Source: Candidatus Heimdallarchaeota archaeon
GTDB lineage: Archaea > Asgardarchaeota > Heimdallarchaeia > Heimdallarchaeales > Heimdallarchaeaceae
NCBI GenBank assembly: GCA_023139025.1
Contig: JAGLOH010000001.1
Span: forward strand, 1-26,862
DNA: 26,862 nucleotides
Reading direction: 5' to 3'
Position 1 is the first letter of the stretch. Each line of letters starts with the position of its first letter. The notes beneath the pieces are model-generated. The model was not told where the DNA came from. It worked only from the letters and a program-made list of their open reading frames with translations, and ran no database searches. A program made the translations under genes and the position numbers. This document shows, piece after piece, positions 15,843 through 23,463 of this stretch.

Positions 15843-17186
15843 ATGCAGATAGCAACAAGAACAACTAGCCACAGATCTATCAACATAACTACAAAACATA
15901 TCATCAAAGATGTTATTGGTGATATTAACGGTACACCTGACTTTCTGCTTATTGCGTATACTCCAAATTATCGTGAAAAAAGACAATATGAGCAAGCTAT
16001 GTCAAAAATTTGTGAAGAAAGTGGAACACAGAATGTTATCGGAGGAACATTTCCAGCAGTCGCTACATCGAATGACATACCAACTACTCAAGGTTGTTCT
16101 GCAATGGCTTTCAAATCATCAGAATTGAATATTCATTCTTCAGTTTCCTATTCAAATATTAGAATAAATCCCGATAAAGGAGTAGATAAATTGATTCAAC
16201 TCTTTAAAGATGATCAAAATAGGTTCAAGACAGGATTCTTCCTTACACCTGGTCCGTTCTTTCCACCTGATGCTTTCAAAGATATGAAAATATTGGATAG
16301 TATCTTCGCACATAAATTTAGAGGAATGTTCAATATGATTGGAAAACTCATTAATCGAAATATGGGAAAGAATGGTTATGGTGTAACATCGTTTGCATAC
16401 AAGATGCTGATGAAATTATTGGAAAATAATGTAGAAAATGCCCTAGGAGGAGCCACTATTGATTTAAACATGCTCTCTTGTTATCAATTTCAAGGAGAAA
16501 ATGTTTTTCAAGATGCAATGGTCGGAACTGTCTTTTCTTCTGATACCCTGAACTTTGAACATAATTGGACATTTGATAAATCACAGAAGACTAAGAGCTT
16601 TGAGCTATCAAAGGGACTCAAAAGCAGCAGTTATGTTCATGAGATAAATGAAAGACCCGCCCATGAAGAATTTCTTGAACTGTTAGGTATGTCCAAAGAG
16701 CTTTACGAAGAAGCTTTCAAAAACATGGCTTATGCTTCATTGTTGTATCTTTCTACATTGAAATCAAAGAATCAAGGGAATCTACCATTTGTATCTGTAT
16801 GCCATCCAACTTTGAATGGAGTAATTTCAACAATTCCAGAGGAAATTTTAGATGAGAGCGAAAAAATTGCGGAGTTTTTCACACAATCTGGTTTAGGAGT
16901 GCAAAAATCTGCATATGAATGTGCTAATACAGCAGCACAGAAAATTGATCATCCCGTTTTTGGCCTTTTTATTAATTGCAGTAATAGATTGCTCATTGCT
17001 GGTGATAAAATTGAAGAAGAAAACAAGATGGTCAAAGAAGCAATAGGAACAGATGTACCTTTCATGACACTATATTCGGGGGGAGAATTTTCCATAATTA
17101 AAAACAAACCAATCTACTCTTCGGTTTCTGTGCATGGGTTGGTTGCAGGATATAACAATTCATCACAAAAAAATGTGGTGCTTTAA
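15843..17186 (+). CDS. FIST domain sensor protein
   Basis: The 447-residue protein has the two parts of FIST proteins. FIST-N covers about 30-235: FLLIAYTPNYREKRQYEQA, then NVIGGTFPAVATSNDIP, and later ALGGATIDL. FIST-C covers about 250-430 and shows FGLFINCSNRLLIAGDKIEEE and PFMTLYSGGEF, equal to the usual SC-x-R and GF-x-x-GE marks, with Asn/Cys-Ser-Asn at the former. FIST domains are thought to bind small molecules such as amino acids and pass the signal to partner domains. Here the domain stands alone with no kinase or GGDEF, so output must go through the operon partners. GAGGGG at 15829-15834 is a good Shine-Dalgarno sequence. Confidence 0.85.
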   Translation: MQIATRTTSHRSINITTKHIIKDVIGDINGTPDFLLIAYTPNYREKRQYEQAMSKICEESGTQNVIGGTFPAVATSNDIPTTQGCSAMAFKSSELNIHSSVSYSNIRINPDKGVDKLIQLFKDDQNRFKTGFFLTPGPFFPPDAFKDMKILDSIFAHKFRGMFNMIGKLINRNMGKNGYGVTSFAYKMLMKLLENNVENALGGATIDLNMLSCYQFQGENVFQDAMVGTVFSSDTLNFEHNWTFDKSQKTKSFELSKGLKSSSYVHEINERPAHEEFLELLGMSKELYEEAFKNMAYASLLYLSTLKSKNQGNLPFVSVCHPTLNGVISTIPEEILDESEKIAEFFTQSGLGVQKSAYECANTAAQKIDHPVFGLFINCSNRLLIAGDKIEEENKMVKEAIGTDVPFMTLYSGGEFSIIKNKPIYSSVSVHGLVAGYNNSSQKNVVL

Positions 17187-17201
17187 ATATTTTTCTTGGA
17201 T

Positions 17202-17807
17202 ATGATTATGATGAATACAACACTCCCTCAAAACTCAAAACATGATAATATATTGAAAATTGCCGTATTGGGATTAGGTTCAGTGGGAAAAACTACAATA
17301 TCTAAAAGCTATTCAGGAGAACTTGATGACCCAAACCAAATTTCAATGACAAAAGGTGTAGACATTACAGTGAAAAGAACAGTTTACCAAGGTCGTACAG
17401 TAACTCTACAGATTTGGGATTTTGCGGGGCAAAAACAATTTCGATTCATGATTGATGTTTTCCTACGTGGAGTTAAAGGTGTAATGTATGTTTATGATAT
17501 TACTGATATAGAAACCCTAGCCTATTTGAATGAATTTGTTGATCTAACCCGTAATTACTTAGCTAATCACTTCTATCCTAAAATCCCAGAAGTTTTAGTT
17601 GGAAACAAACTTGACTTAGAGGATTCGGAAGTATCTATAGAAGATATCCACGATTTCATGAAAAATTATAACATCAAAAAGCATTTTCTTGTGAGTGGAC
17701 TTTTATCAGGCAATGTTTCAGAACCATTTGAGTATATAGTCGACCAGATAATAAACAAGGAACAAAGTCTAGCTGATGAGCTAGTATCAAAATATCAGAG
17801 CTTCTAG
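17202..17807 (+). CDS. Ras/Rab-like small GTPase
   Basis: The frame opens at a TTG at 17196, but ATG codons at 17202, 17208 and 17211 are better starts; 17202 is used. Numbering from the TTG, the G1 loop GLGSVGKT is at 26-33, the switch-I Thr is T52 (SMTKG), G3 is WDFAGQ with D75 and the catalytic-type Q79, G4 is NKLD at 137-140, and G5 is replaced by VSGLLSG near 169-175 instead of SAK. All elements needed for GTP binding and hydrolysis are present. There is no C-terminal prenylation cysteine, so membrane attachment, if any, needs a partner. It lies 15 bp after FIST and 24 bp before the last operon gene. The roadblock-like protein is the probable partner. Confidence 0.93.
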   Translation: MIMMNTTLPQNSKHDNILKIAVLGLGSVGKTTISKSYSGELDDPNQISMTKGVDITVKRTVYQGRTVTLQIWDFAGQKQFRFMIDVFLRGVKGVMYVYDITDIETLAYLNEFVDLTRNYLANHFYPKIPEVLVGNKLDLEDSEVSIEDIHDFMKNYNIKKHFLVSGLLSGNVSEPFEYIVDQIINKEQSLADELVSKYQSF

Positions 17808-17831
17808 TCAAATAGAAAGATAGGTAATCAG

Positions 17832-18149
17832 ATGAGAGATATTGACAAATTTATTCACAAAACATTCAGTTGTGACCATTGTGGAAAAATGCTTGAATGT
17901 AAAATTGAAAGAAAGCAATTAGAAAATTTAAGAGATAGTCAGTTGTTTAACTTTGTTTTAATGCACGCAGATGATCATACATTAATCGTTTCAATTGACG
18001 TAAGAGGTGAAATTAGAAGATCAAGGGTAGCATCACTTAGCTCCAGTGCTGTTCAAGAAACTGAATTTTCTGATCTGGAAATTTACCACGCTTTAGAAAA
18101 ATGTGATAATATTATCGATGCCTTTAATGTTTTTCTAAAAAATAAATAA
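17832..18149 (+). CDS. Small CxxC protein ending the signalling operon
   Basis: The 105-residue protein starts with an N-terminal CDHC at residues 14-17 and a further Cys at 23, which is only half of a usual zinc ribbon. A beta-rich middle follows: LFNFVLMHADDHTLIVSIDVRGEIR at about 40-65, given here by its ends LFNFVLMH and IVSIDVRGEIR. A helical tail follows from 80. The strands are reminiscent of small archaeal proteins found near roadblock and GTPase genes, but no family name can be given. A GGT-type Shine-Dalgarno sequence lies near 17822. It closes the five-gene operon; the gene beyond is convergent with a 40-bp gap. Confidence 0.65.
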   Translation: MRDIDKFIHKTFSCDHCGKMLECKIERKQLENLRDSQLFNFVLMHADDHTLIVSIDVRGEIRRSRVASLSSSAVQETEFSDLEIYHALEKCDNIIDAFNVFLKNK

Positions 18150-18189
18150 AAAGATATTGAAAAAGAAAATAAGAAGGAAATAGAAAATT

Positions 18190-18504
18190 CTAACCGAATA
18201 GAGCACTTAGACCTAAATCGGCATCTTCTTCTGGTTCTTCTTCTTTTTCTTCTTTAGCTTCTGCGGGTGCTGCTTTATCATTTGCAGCTCCAGGAGATGC
18301 TGCAACTGGTGCAGTAGCCATAACAGTAGCTTTCAAAGCTTCTTCAATATTAACGTCTTTCAAGGCTGCTACTAAAGCTTTAATTCGAGATTCATCTACT
18401 TTTGCTCCAGCGGCTTCAAGTATTCCTTTTACCTTTGTTTGAGTAATATTTTCACCTAATTCATGAAGTATTAATGCTGCATATACATATTCCATATTTT
18501 TCAC
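18190..18504 (-). CDS. rpl12: Ribosomal protein L12 (aP1, bL12-equivalent stalk protein)
   Basis: The protein MEYVYAALILHELGENITQ... is the archaeal stalk protein: a four-helix dimerising N-terminal domain (about 1-62), an Ala/Pro hinge, then a highly acidic segment and the EF-binding tail LGLSALFG. Length (104 residues) is normal. The stalk recruits translation factors to the ribosome. It lies directly after L10 with no gap, in the usual order. Confidence 0.97.
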   Translation of the reverse strand: MKNMEYVYAALILHELGENITQTKVKGILEAAGAKVDESRIKALVAALKDVNIEEALKATVMATAPVAASPGAANDKAAPAEAKEEKEEEPEEDADLGLSALFG

Positions 18505-19521
18505 CTATCCAAATAACGATCCTAATCCTAGATCTTCCTCGGGTTCTTCCTCAGATTCTTCTTCAGATTCTTCCTCGGGTTCTTTTACTACAATAGTTTT
18601 AGTCTGTTGAACTTTTGGAGCTTCAGAAAGTTTGGCCTGAGCTTTGTCTGATAAAGCTCTTGAATCTTTTTCTGCTACAAAAGCTGCGACAGAAAGAGAT
18701 CCTCGAACTGCTTTTGTGAGAATTAATGACAGAGATTTCTTAGTCAGAAATCCAGCATTAACTGAAAGATTGAGAGCTAATTGATGAGCATTTGAAAGTA
18801 TCAACAACAAGCTTTGTTTTGTTATAAATCCAGCATTAACCGCTAGATTCAAAGCAGAATTGTAAGCCCATTGAACGTTTACTCTATATTGCTCATAATC
18901 AAGTAACAAAGCATCCCCAGGAATGATTTCCCCGTCTTCAAAAGCAACAACAAAACTTAAACCAGTTTGAAAGGGATTTATATTTAATCTTCTTAAAAGA
19001 AGAGCAACAGTTCTATTTACACGGTCACCTTCTTTAGTTACAACCGCTTCCTCTGCGATACGTATTTGCCCCCCTTCAATCCTTGTTTTGAGTCCTAATG
19101 ACTGTAATTCAGCAATGACAGGTCCAGGAGGGATCCCCGTATTCATTGGTCTAATTATGACATCATTAGGTGCATATTGTCCAGCTTTTGCTGGTGCGGG
19201 TACTTTATTCTCATCCATGAAAGTAGCTAATTTGTAGGGATTTGTTTCACTTAGCAAGAATGCGCAGGAACCAACAATGTATTCTAATAGTTTTTCAATA
19301 CCTGGAACCTTTTTCTTCAAATCAGAAATAGCGATTCTCATTAAGCTATTTCTAGCCATAACAATTTTAGCATCCTTTCGTAAATCTTTTCTCATTCTTT
19401 GAACGACGCTTGCATTGATATTATCAATCCTAACGAGTCCAATAATGGGATAGGCTGTGAGATCGTTCTTCAGTTTCACAACTATTTGTTTTTTCTTTTC
19501 AGAAACTTTTACGGTTGACAT
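18505..19521 (-). CDS. rplP0: Ribosomal protein L10 (aP0, uL10)
   Basis: L10 anchors the ribosomal stalk to 23S rRNA. The N-terminal domain is standard, with ARNSLMRIAI near 55-64. After the domain-II insertion, the spine holds repeated helices: ALNLAVNAGFITKQSLLLIL, ALNLSVNAGFLTKKSLSLIL and a third beginning SLSVAAFV; each is a docking site for one L12 dimer, as in other archaea. The C-terminus is acidic and ends EEDLGLGSLFG, shared with L12 as expected. Length is normal at 338 residues. It lies 8 bp after L1. Confidence 0.97.
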   Translation of the reverse strand: MSTVKVSEKKKQIVVKLKNDLTAYPIIGLVRIDNINASVVQRMRKDLRKDAKIVMARNSLMRIAISDLKKKVPGIEKLLEYIVGSCAFLLSETNPYKLATFMDENKVPAPAKAGQYAPNDVIIRPMNTGIPPGPVIAELQSLGLKTRIEGGQIRIAEEAVVTKEGDRVNRTVALLLRRLNINPFQTGLSFVVAFEDGEIIPGDALLLDYEQYRVNVQWAYNSALNLAVNAGFITKQSLLLILSNAHQLALNLSVNAGFLTKKSLSLILTKAVRGSLSVAAFVAEKDSRALSDKAQAKLSEAPKVQQTKTIVVKEPEEESEEESEEEPEEDLGLGSLFG

Positions 19522-19529
19522 TTTGCCAC

Positions 19530-20171
19530 CTACTTAACCTTTATTGCAGGACCCATTGTAGATTTAATGTAAATTGTACGTATGTTATTTTCCCCTTTTT
19601 CGAGTCTGTTTTCAATGTTTCTTACTACAGTCAATGCATTCTCAACTATAGAATCATTTTCCATAGCTATAGTAGCAATTCTAGCTTGAATTACAGGGGA
19701 TTGTCTCAGACGGATTTGTATTGTCGTTTGAAAGTCATTGATGAGTGGTTTGATTGGTGCAGTTGGGGGTAAAGGTCTAGGCATTTTACCGCGAGGACCA
19801 AGGAACTTTCCCAAACTTCTACCAATGGTTGGCATCAATGAAGCTGTTGCGATAAAGAAATCATATTGTTGGGCTAATTTCTTTGCTATCTTAGGTTCTC
19901 TACTAATGTTGTCCAATTCATCTTTATTGATGATTCTAGCTGCTCCTGCTGATTCAGCGTCTACTAGATGCGATCCTTCTCCAAGCACACAAATCCTAAT
20001 ATCTTTCTCTAGAGGGTGAGGAAGTCTAATATCCATCTGGAACCTCTTTGAAGGATCCTGAAGATTAATATCTTTGAGATTGATTGCCATATCAACTGAT
20101 TCAACGAACTTACGAGCAGGTGAATCTTTTTTCATTTTTTCAATTGCAATTCTAAGTTCTTGTTCTACCAT
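19530..20171 (-). CDS. rpl1: Ribosomal protein L1 (uL1)
   Basis: L1 forms the mobile L1 stalk that handles the E-site tRNA. Archaeal marks are the motifs LPHPLEKDIRICVLGE, FIATASLMPTIGRSLGKFLGPRGKMPRPLP (middle, shown here in part as TIGRSLGKFLGPRGKMP), and a C-terminal TIYIKSTMGPAIKVK. The length of 213 residues is normal. It heads the L1-L10-L12 operon; L11, which often precedes it in archaea, is not next to it here. A structured leader lies just upstream and is a likely autoregulatory site. Confidence 0.97.
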   Translation of the reverse strand: MVEQELRIAIEKMKKDSPARKFVESVDMAINLKDINLQDPSKRFQMDIRLPHPLEKDIRICVLGEGSHLVDAESAGAARIINKDELDNISREPKIAKKLAQQYDFFIATASLMPTIGRSLGKFLGPRGKMPRPLPPTAPIKPLINDFQTTIQIRLRQSPVIQARIATIAMENDSIVENALTVVRNIENRLEKGENNIRTIYIKSTMGPAIKVK

Positions 20172-20185
20172 AAGTATCAGCCTCT

Positions 20186-20224
20186 ACCACTTCCGTTAAG
20201 CCCATTGACAACGGTCAGCGTGGT
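20186..20224 (-). promoter_or_regulatory. Structured leader before L1, candidate L1 autoregulatory site
   Basis: On the minus strand an outer helix ACCAC/GTGGT is separated by an asymmetric internal loop (GCTGA on one side, AA on the other) from an inner helix CCGTT/AACGG, with a 12-base loop. The 3' arm abuts AGAGG, the apparent Shine-Dalgarno sequence of L1. Two short helices with an asymmetric loop is the known shape of L1-binding sites in 23S rRNA and in archaeal and bacterial L1 messages. Confidence 0.5.
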
Positions 20225-20252
20225 CAGAACTTAAGAGAAGAAAAGAATGTCT

Positions 20253-20263
20253 GCTTTTAAATC
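20253..20263 (-). promoter_or_regulatory. TATA-box promoter of the L1-L10-L12 operon
   Basis: GATTTAAAAGC on the minus strand lies about 87 bp upstream of the L1 ATG. Transcription would start near 20232 and give a leader of about 60 bases, long for this genome, that contains the hairpin at 20186-20224. Confidence 0.5.
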
Positions 20264-20284
20264 TTATCAAATGCGAGAGTATGA

Positions 20285-23116
20285 TTAAGGATTTGTTGTC
20301 TCTTTAATCCCAAGAGAGAATCTTGTGAGAGTGCTATAAGCTTCACTTGGAGTCAGGATATTCTCTGAAATAAAGTCCCCAACCAAAGTTTTTACTGTAC
20401 AAAAGACTATATTTTCATCGAACTCAAGGTTTCTCTTCATAGATATTGCGGAAATCAATGAATGAAGTTTTCCCACATCAGTAAGCAAAATAGAAATCTC
20501 CTCAGTGGAACATTCATTGAGTATAGTGGATTTCACAACTTTTGCGCCCATATTATACTTCAAGCAGTTTTTCTCGCTATCCTCCTGAAAACACAATTGT
20601 TCGCATATCAGATTTTCAGGCAATAGTCCAGCGGAGGAAATGAAATCTAAAGTATCTTTTTCTATAATCATTTTCTTGCTAGAATTGATTTTCGATACGT
20701 CTTTTGGTATGAAACTATCCAATTTGTTTTGCGATAGATTATGTTTTTTACTTACTAATTTCTTACCTCTTCCAATAGCATTTGCGTTGCTCTGTTGAAA
20801 AATTGAAGTTCGCATATCTATGAAGCTTTTAAACAACAACGGAAAAACGCTTCTACCATATTTTTTTAACATTTTAGACTGGTATTCTGCAAAGCTAATG
20901 GGATCTGTTATTAAGTCTAGTGTTTGAATCTTTACAGCAGAATCTGAACCTTCGAAGAACAAGAAACAATGTCGTGAAGGTAAGCTTTGGATGTTAGATA
21001 TTTCATCCTCTTCTAAATTTAGAGCCTTAGCAATGATATCTGTTTTTTCACTTGATCTGAATACAAACTTAGTAGCAGAATTACCATGAACAATTTTGCT
21101 TACACTATCCCACATCTGAAATATTGTAATGTGTCCTATACCTAAGCTTCTTCCTAATAAAAAATTATTTTCAGCAGTAATTAAAGATGCAGAACTTTCA
21201 GAATGATAGAAATTAGGGATTATATTGATTGCTTCTTCTAGAACTACTAGATATCTCAAATTGCGTGTCATTTCTTTTGCAGATGCTTGTCTATAGAGCA
21301 TTTTGAGTATTAAATTACACACTAAGAAAATATCTGAGGGTCTTGCTGCTCTTCTTTGAAATTGGCTTAAATCAAGAATAATACTCTTACCTTTGTCTAG
21401 AAGTGAAAGATCCAAAGTAGTTCTCATAGCCCCTAGAATCTCAAAATTAATTGGATTGAAAATGAAATTCAATCTATTCAAAACAGCATCTATTGTCTGC
21501 TGTAAATAGGTAATATTGGAATGAGTTTGTAATTCACGTGAAACCTTGAAGATATTCTCCACAAAGACTTGTAAATTCCTCTTTGGGGAGTTGTGAGTCA
21601 ATATGAGAGCACTCTCAAACAGATTCTTCATTGCAGGTGTAAACTCTTGATTTGAAGAAACCAACATTTCCTCAATAATTAGTAGAGTATTATGTAAATC
21701 ATCAGAATCAGTGGTTTCAAAAATATTCAAACATAATGGATGGGGTTTTCCAATTGTGTATATCTCAACATTTGGGTGGTCAGTGAATGTTCTCGCATAT
21801 TCACCCTTAATATCGAAAACCAATGTACTGACCCTATTTTCCAGTAGTTGTCCAATAACAGAAGTGATTAAGTAAGATTTTCCTCTACCAATTTGCCCCG
21901 CAACCTCAAGATTAAACAAGAAATCTTTTAAGCTAAGGGAAATCTCTTCCCCCATATCACTGTCACCTACCATTTTACCAACAAGGATATGTTCATCTTC
22001 ACCCCTTAGAAAAGGAGTGTTAAAAACATCTTTCTTAGCACTAACGGGTAAAGATCCACCCCTATAAGCCATAGGGACATGCACTAAGGATGCGACATCA
22101 TCAATTAATACAGATTCTTTCTTACGAATTGGGGCGAAAACTAGACTGAGGAAATCCTTGTTAGGTGTTATAATTTTTCTTTTCTTTTTGGACAAACCAG
22201 ACGCATTTAAAATAAATGACTCTGTAGCTTTGTCTTCAGATAGAAGAAGAAGATCAAAAACAATTTTCTTGGATTCTCTCCTTTTCTTATCTGTCTTAAT
22301 GATAAAACAAGTATCCTTTATATCATTCTTAACAAAGATGTTATACATTTGATCAGTCATATTAAATTGAGTAATTAACTCAGAAGAAGATTCAATTTTA
22401 CTTTTGGCTTTCATTTGATTCAGAGCTTGAACAAGATCTTTAGTCTGGTCACCGTTCAAAATTTTGATTCTGCAATCATAGTGACTATCAATAGAATTAG
22501 AAATGAAGATAATATCTCGATTTAATCGCTGATTAGTTCTACCCTTTAACCAACCTCTAGAAATAACTGGAAAAAATATGCTTACTCCCTTAGCATGTTT
22601 ATAGATTGCTAACATTCGATCTTTTGTTCTCAATGAAAGACAATTAATGAAGGCTTCATGTATCTTGTTAGAATAGCTACTGTGACTAAATTTATTGTTG
22701 CTGTTTCCTGTTGAGGAAGAAACCATTACTACACCAATCTTTCTAAAAAAGAAGGGTAGAAACAATTTTTTTTGAGTGTAGAATTCTGTATCATCAATGT
22801 TGTAGAAAGGTAATAATCTAACTGCAATGAAAACTAAAAGTATAGCAGAAATTGAGGAAATGAAGGCTAAATTAGTAAAGAGAGTAATAAAGAGACCTTT
22901 CAAGAAAAGAGCAGTTTTTTCACTGAAAGCGGCTATAGAAACGAAAAGATCAGATGGAAATAATTTCAGTAACTCTGGAAAGAGAAATATAAAAGAAACA
23001 AAACCAATAACAATTACACAGATCCAGGGAAGAATCAATCTAATAATCCTTCTAGTATTAGTTTGCTTTTGTTTATTTGAATTATAACGAAACTGAGATT
23101 TCCTTTTTTTAGTCAT
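20285..23116 (-). CDS. Membrane-anchored HerA/TraG-type (DUF87) ATPase
   Basis: This 943-residue protein has two N-terminal transmembrane segments, at about 23-52 and 73-104. A long region of unclear fold follows to about 375. The FtsK/HerA-type motor begins near 380: LVGKMVGD, Walker A GQIGRGKS at 407-414, VFDIKGEYAR near 435, and the Walker B strand YLVVLEEAINIIP at about 618-630, with EEA followed by Ile where most HerA proteins have His. GIGHITIFQMWDSVSKIV and the Arg-finger-like TKFVFRSSEKTD follow. A 200-residue C-terminal tail contains four cysteines close together (CEQLC..EKNC near 845-858). Family members translocate DNA or drive protein or DNA transfer. No NurA nuclease or conjugation gene is nearby, so the substrate is unknown. 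Confidence 0.8.
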   Translation of the reverse strand: MTKKRKSQFRYNSNKQKQTNTRRIIRLILPWICVIVIGFVSFIFLFPELLKLFPSDLFVSIAAFSEKTALFLKGLFITLFTNLAFISSISAILLVFIAVRLLPFYNIDDTEFYTQKKLFLPFFFRKIGVVMVSSSTGNSNNKFSHSSYSNKIHEAFINCLSLRTKDRMLAIYKHAKGVSIFFPVISRGWLKGRTNQRLNRDIIFISNSIDSHYDCRIKILNGDQTKDLVQALNQMKAKSKIESSSELITQFNMTDQMYNIFVKNDIKDTCFIIKTDKKRRESKKIVFDLLLLSEDKATESFILNASGLSKKKRKIITPNKDFLSLVFAPIRKKESVLIDDVASLVHVPMAYRGGSLPVSAKKDVFNTPFLRGEDEHILVGKMVGDSDMGEEISLSLKDFLFNLEVAGQIGRGKSYLITSVIGQLLENRVSTLVFDIKGEYARTFTDHPNVEIYTIGKPHPLCLNIFETTDSDDLHNTLLIIEEMLVSSNQEFTPAMKNLFESALILTHNSPKRNLQVFVENIFKVSRELQTHSNITYLQQTIDAVLNRLNFIFNPINFEILGAMRTTLDLSLLDKGKSIILDLSQFQRRAARPSDIFLVCNLILKMLYRQASAKEMTRNLRYLVVLEEAINIIPNFYHSESSASLITAENNFLLGRSLGIGHITIFQMWDSVSKIVHGNSATKFVFRSSEKTDIIAKALNLEEDEISNIQSLPSRHCFLFFEGSDSAVKIQTLDLITDPISFAEYQSKMLKKYGRSVFPLLFKSFIDMRTSIFQQSNANAIGRGKKLVSKKHNLSQNKLDSFIPKDVSKINSSKKMIIEKDTLDFISSAGLLPENLICEQLCFQEDSEKNCLKYNMGAKVVKSTILNECSTEEISILLTDVGKLHSLISAISMKRNLEFDENIVFCTVKTLVGDFISENILTPSEAYSTLTRFSLGIKETTNP

Positions 23117-23314
23117 AGTATATTCCTTCTGAGAAATTCAAAGTACAGGAGATAATCAAAGGAAATACCACCTTAGGATATAAAAATACCAAAAAAAGTG
23201 AAAATAGCTCAGTTTCATAATTGTAATGTCACAAAATTTTCTAGCCCACTATATACCTTCTTACGAGTATTATATTGAGAGTTAATCTGCATTCAGCAGA
23301 AAAGCTACTATCCG
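23117..23314. other. Divergent promoter region between the HerA-like gene and a small plus-strand unit
   Basis: Two TATA-like elements on the plus strand, ACTATATACC (23248-23257) and GTATTATATTG (23267-23277), point towards a short unit at 23315-23395. A small hairpin TCTGC/GCAGA with loop ATTCA lies at 23286-23300. Nothing else is recognised. Confidence 0.4.
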
Positions 23315-23395
23315 ATGAGTATGAGTATGATGAAGAACCAAACCTATGATCCAACAGACGACGATGACGTAATTCCTCCGATGTATTATCCTTAA
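23315..23395 (+). CDS. Possible 26-residue acidic microprotein with PPxY tail
   Basis: The frame MSMSMMKNQTYDPTDDDD, then VIPPMYYP, ends in TAA at 23395. It is preceded by TATA elements 40-65 bp upstream and followed by eight T at 23411-23418, so a short independent transcript is likely, as RNA or message. The peptide has four Asp in a row and a PPMY (PPxY) tail. At this length chance is a real alternative; the promoter and terminator frame make it worth listing. Confidence 0.35.
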   Translation: MSMSMMKNQTYDPTDDDDVIPPMYYP

Positions 23396-23410
23396 GAGGA
23401 ATTAATTCCA

Positions 23411-23425
23411 TTTTTTTTATTTTTC
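23411..23425 (+). terminator. T-tract terminator of the small plus-strand unit
   Basis: Eight T followed by ATTTTTC lie 15 bases past the stop of the 26-residue frame. It precedes the 3' end of the TPR-like gene on the other strand. Confidence 0.45.
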
Positions 23426-23463
23426 TTAATTTAATTTAGTCTTATTTCTTTTTTCAATTCAGT

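Noticed and set aside
18650..18850. Internal repeat in L10 as a recent duplication
   Set aside because: Repeated L12-docking helices are normal in archaeal L10.
19530..20284. Missing L11 as a sign of gene loss
   Set aside because: L11 is elsewhere in many archaea; its absence beside L1 says nothing about loss.
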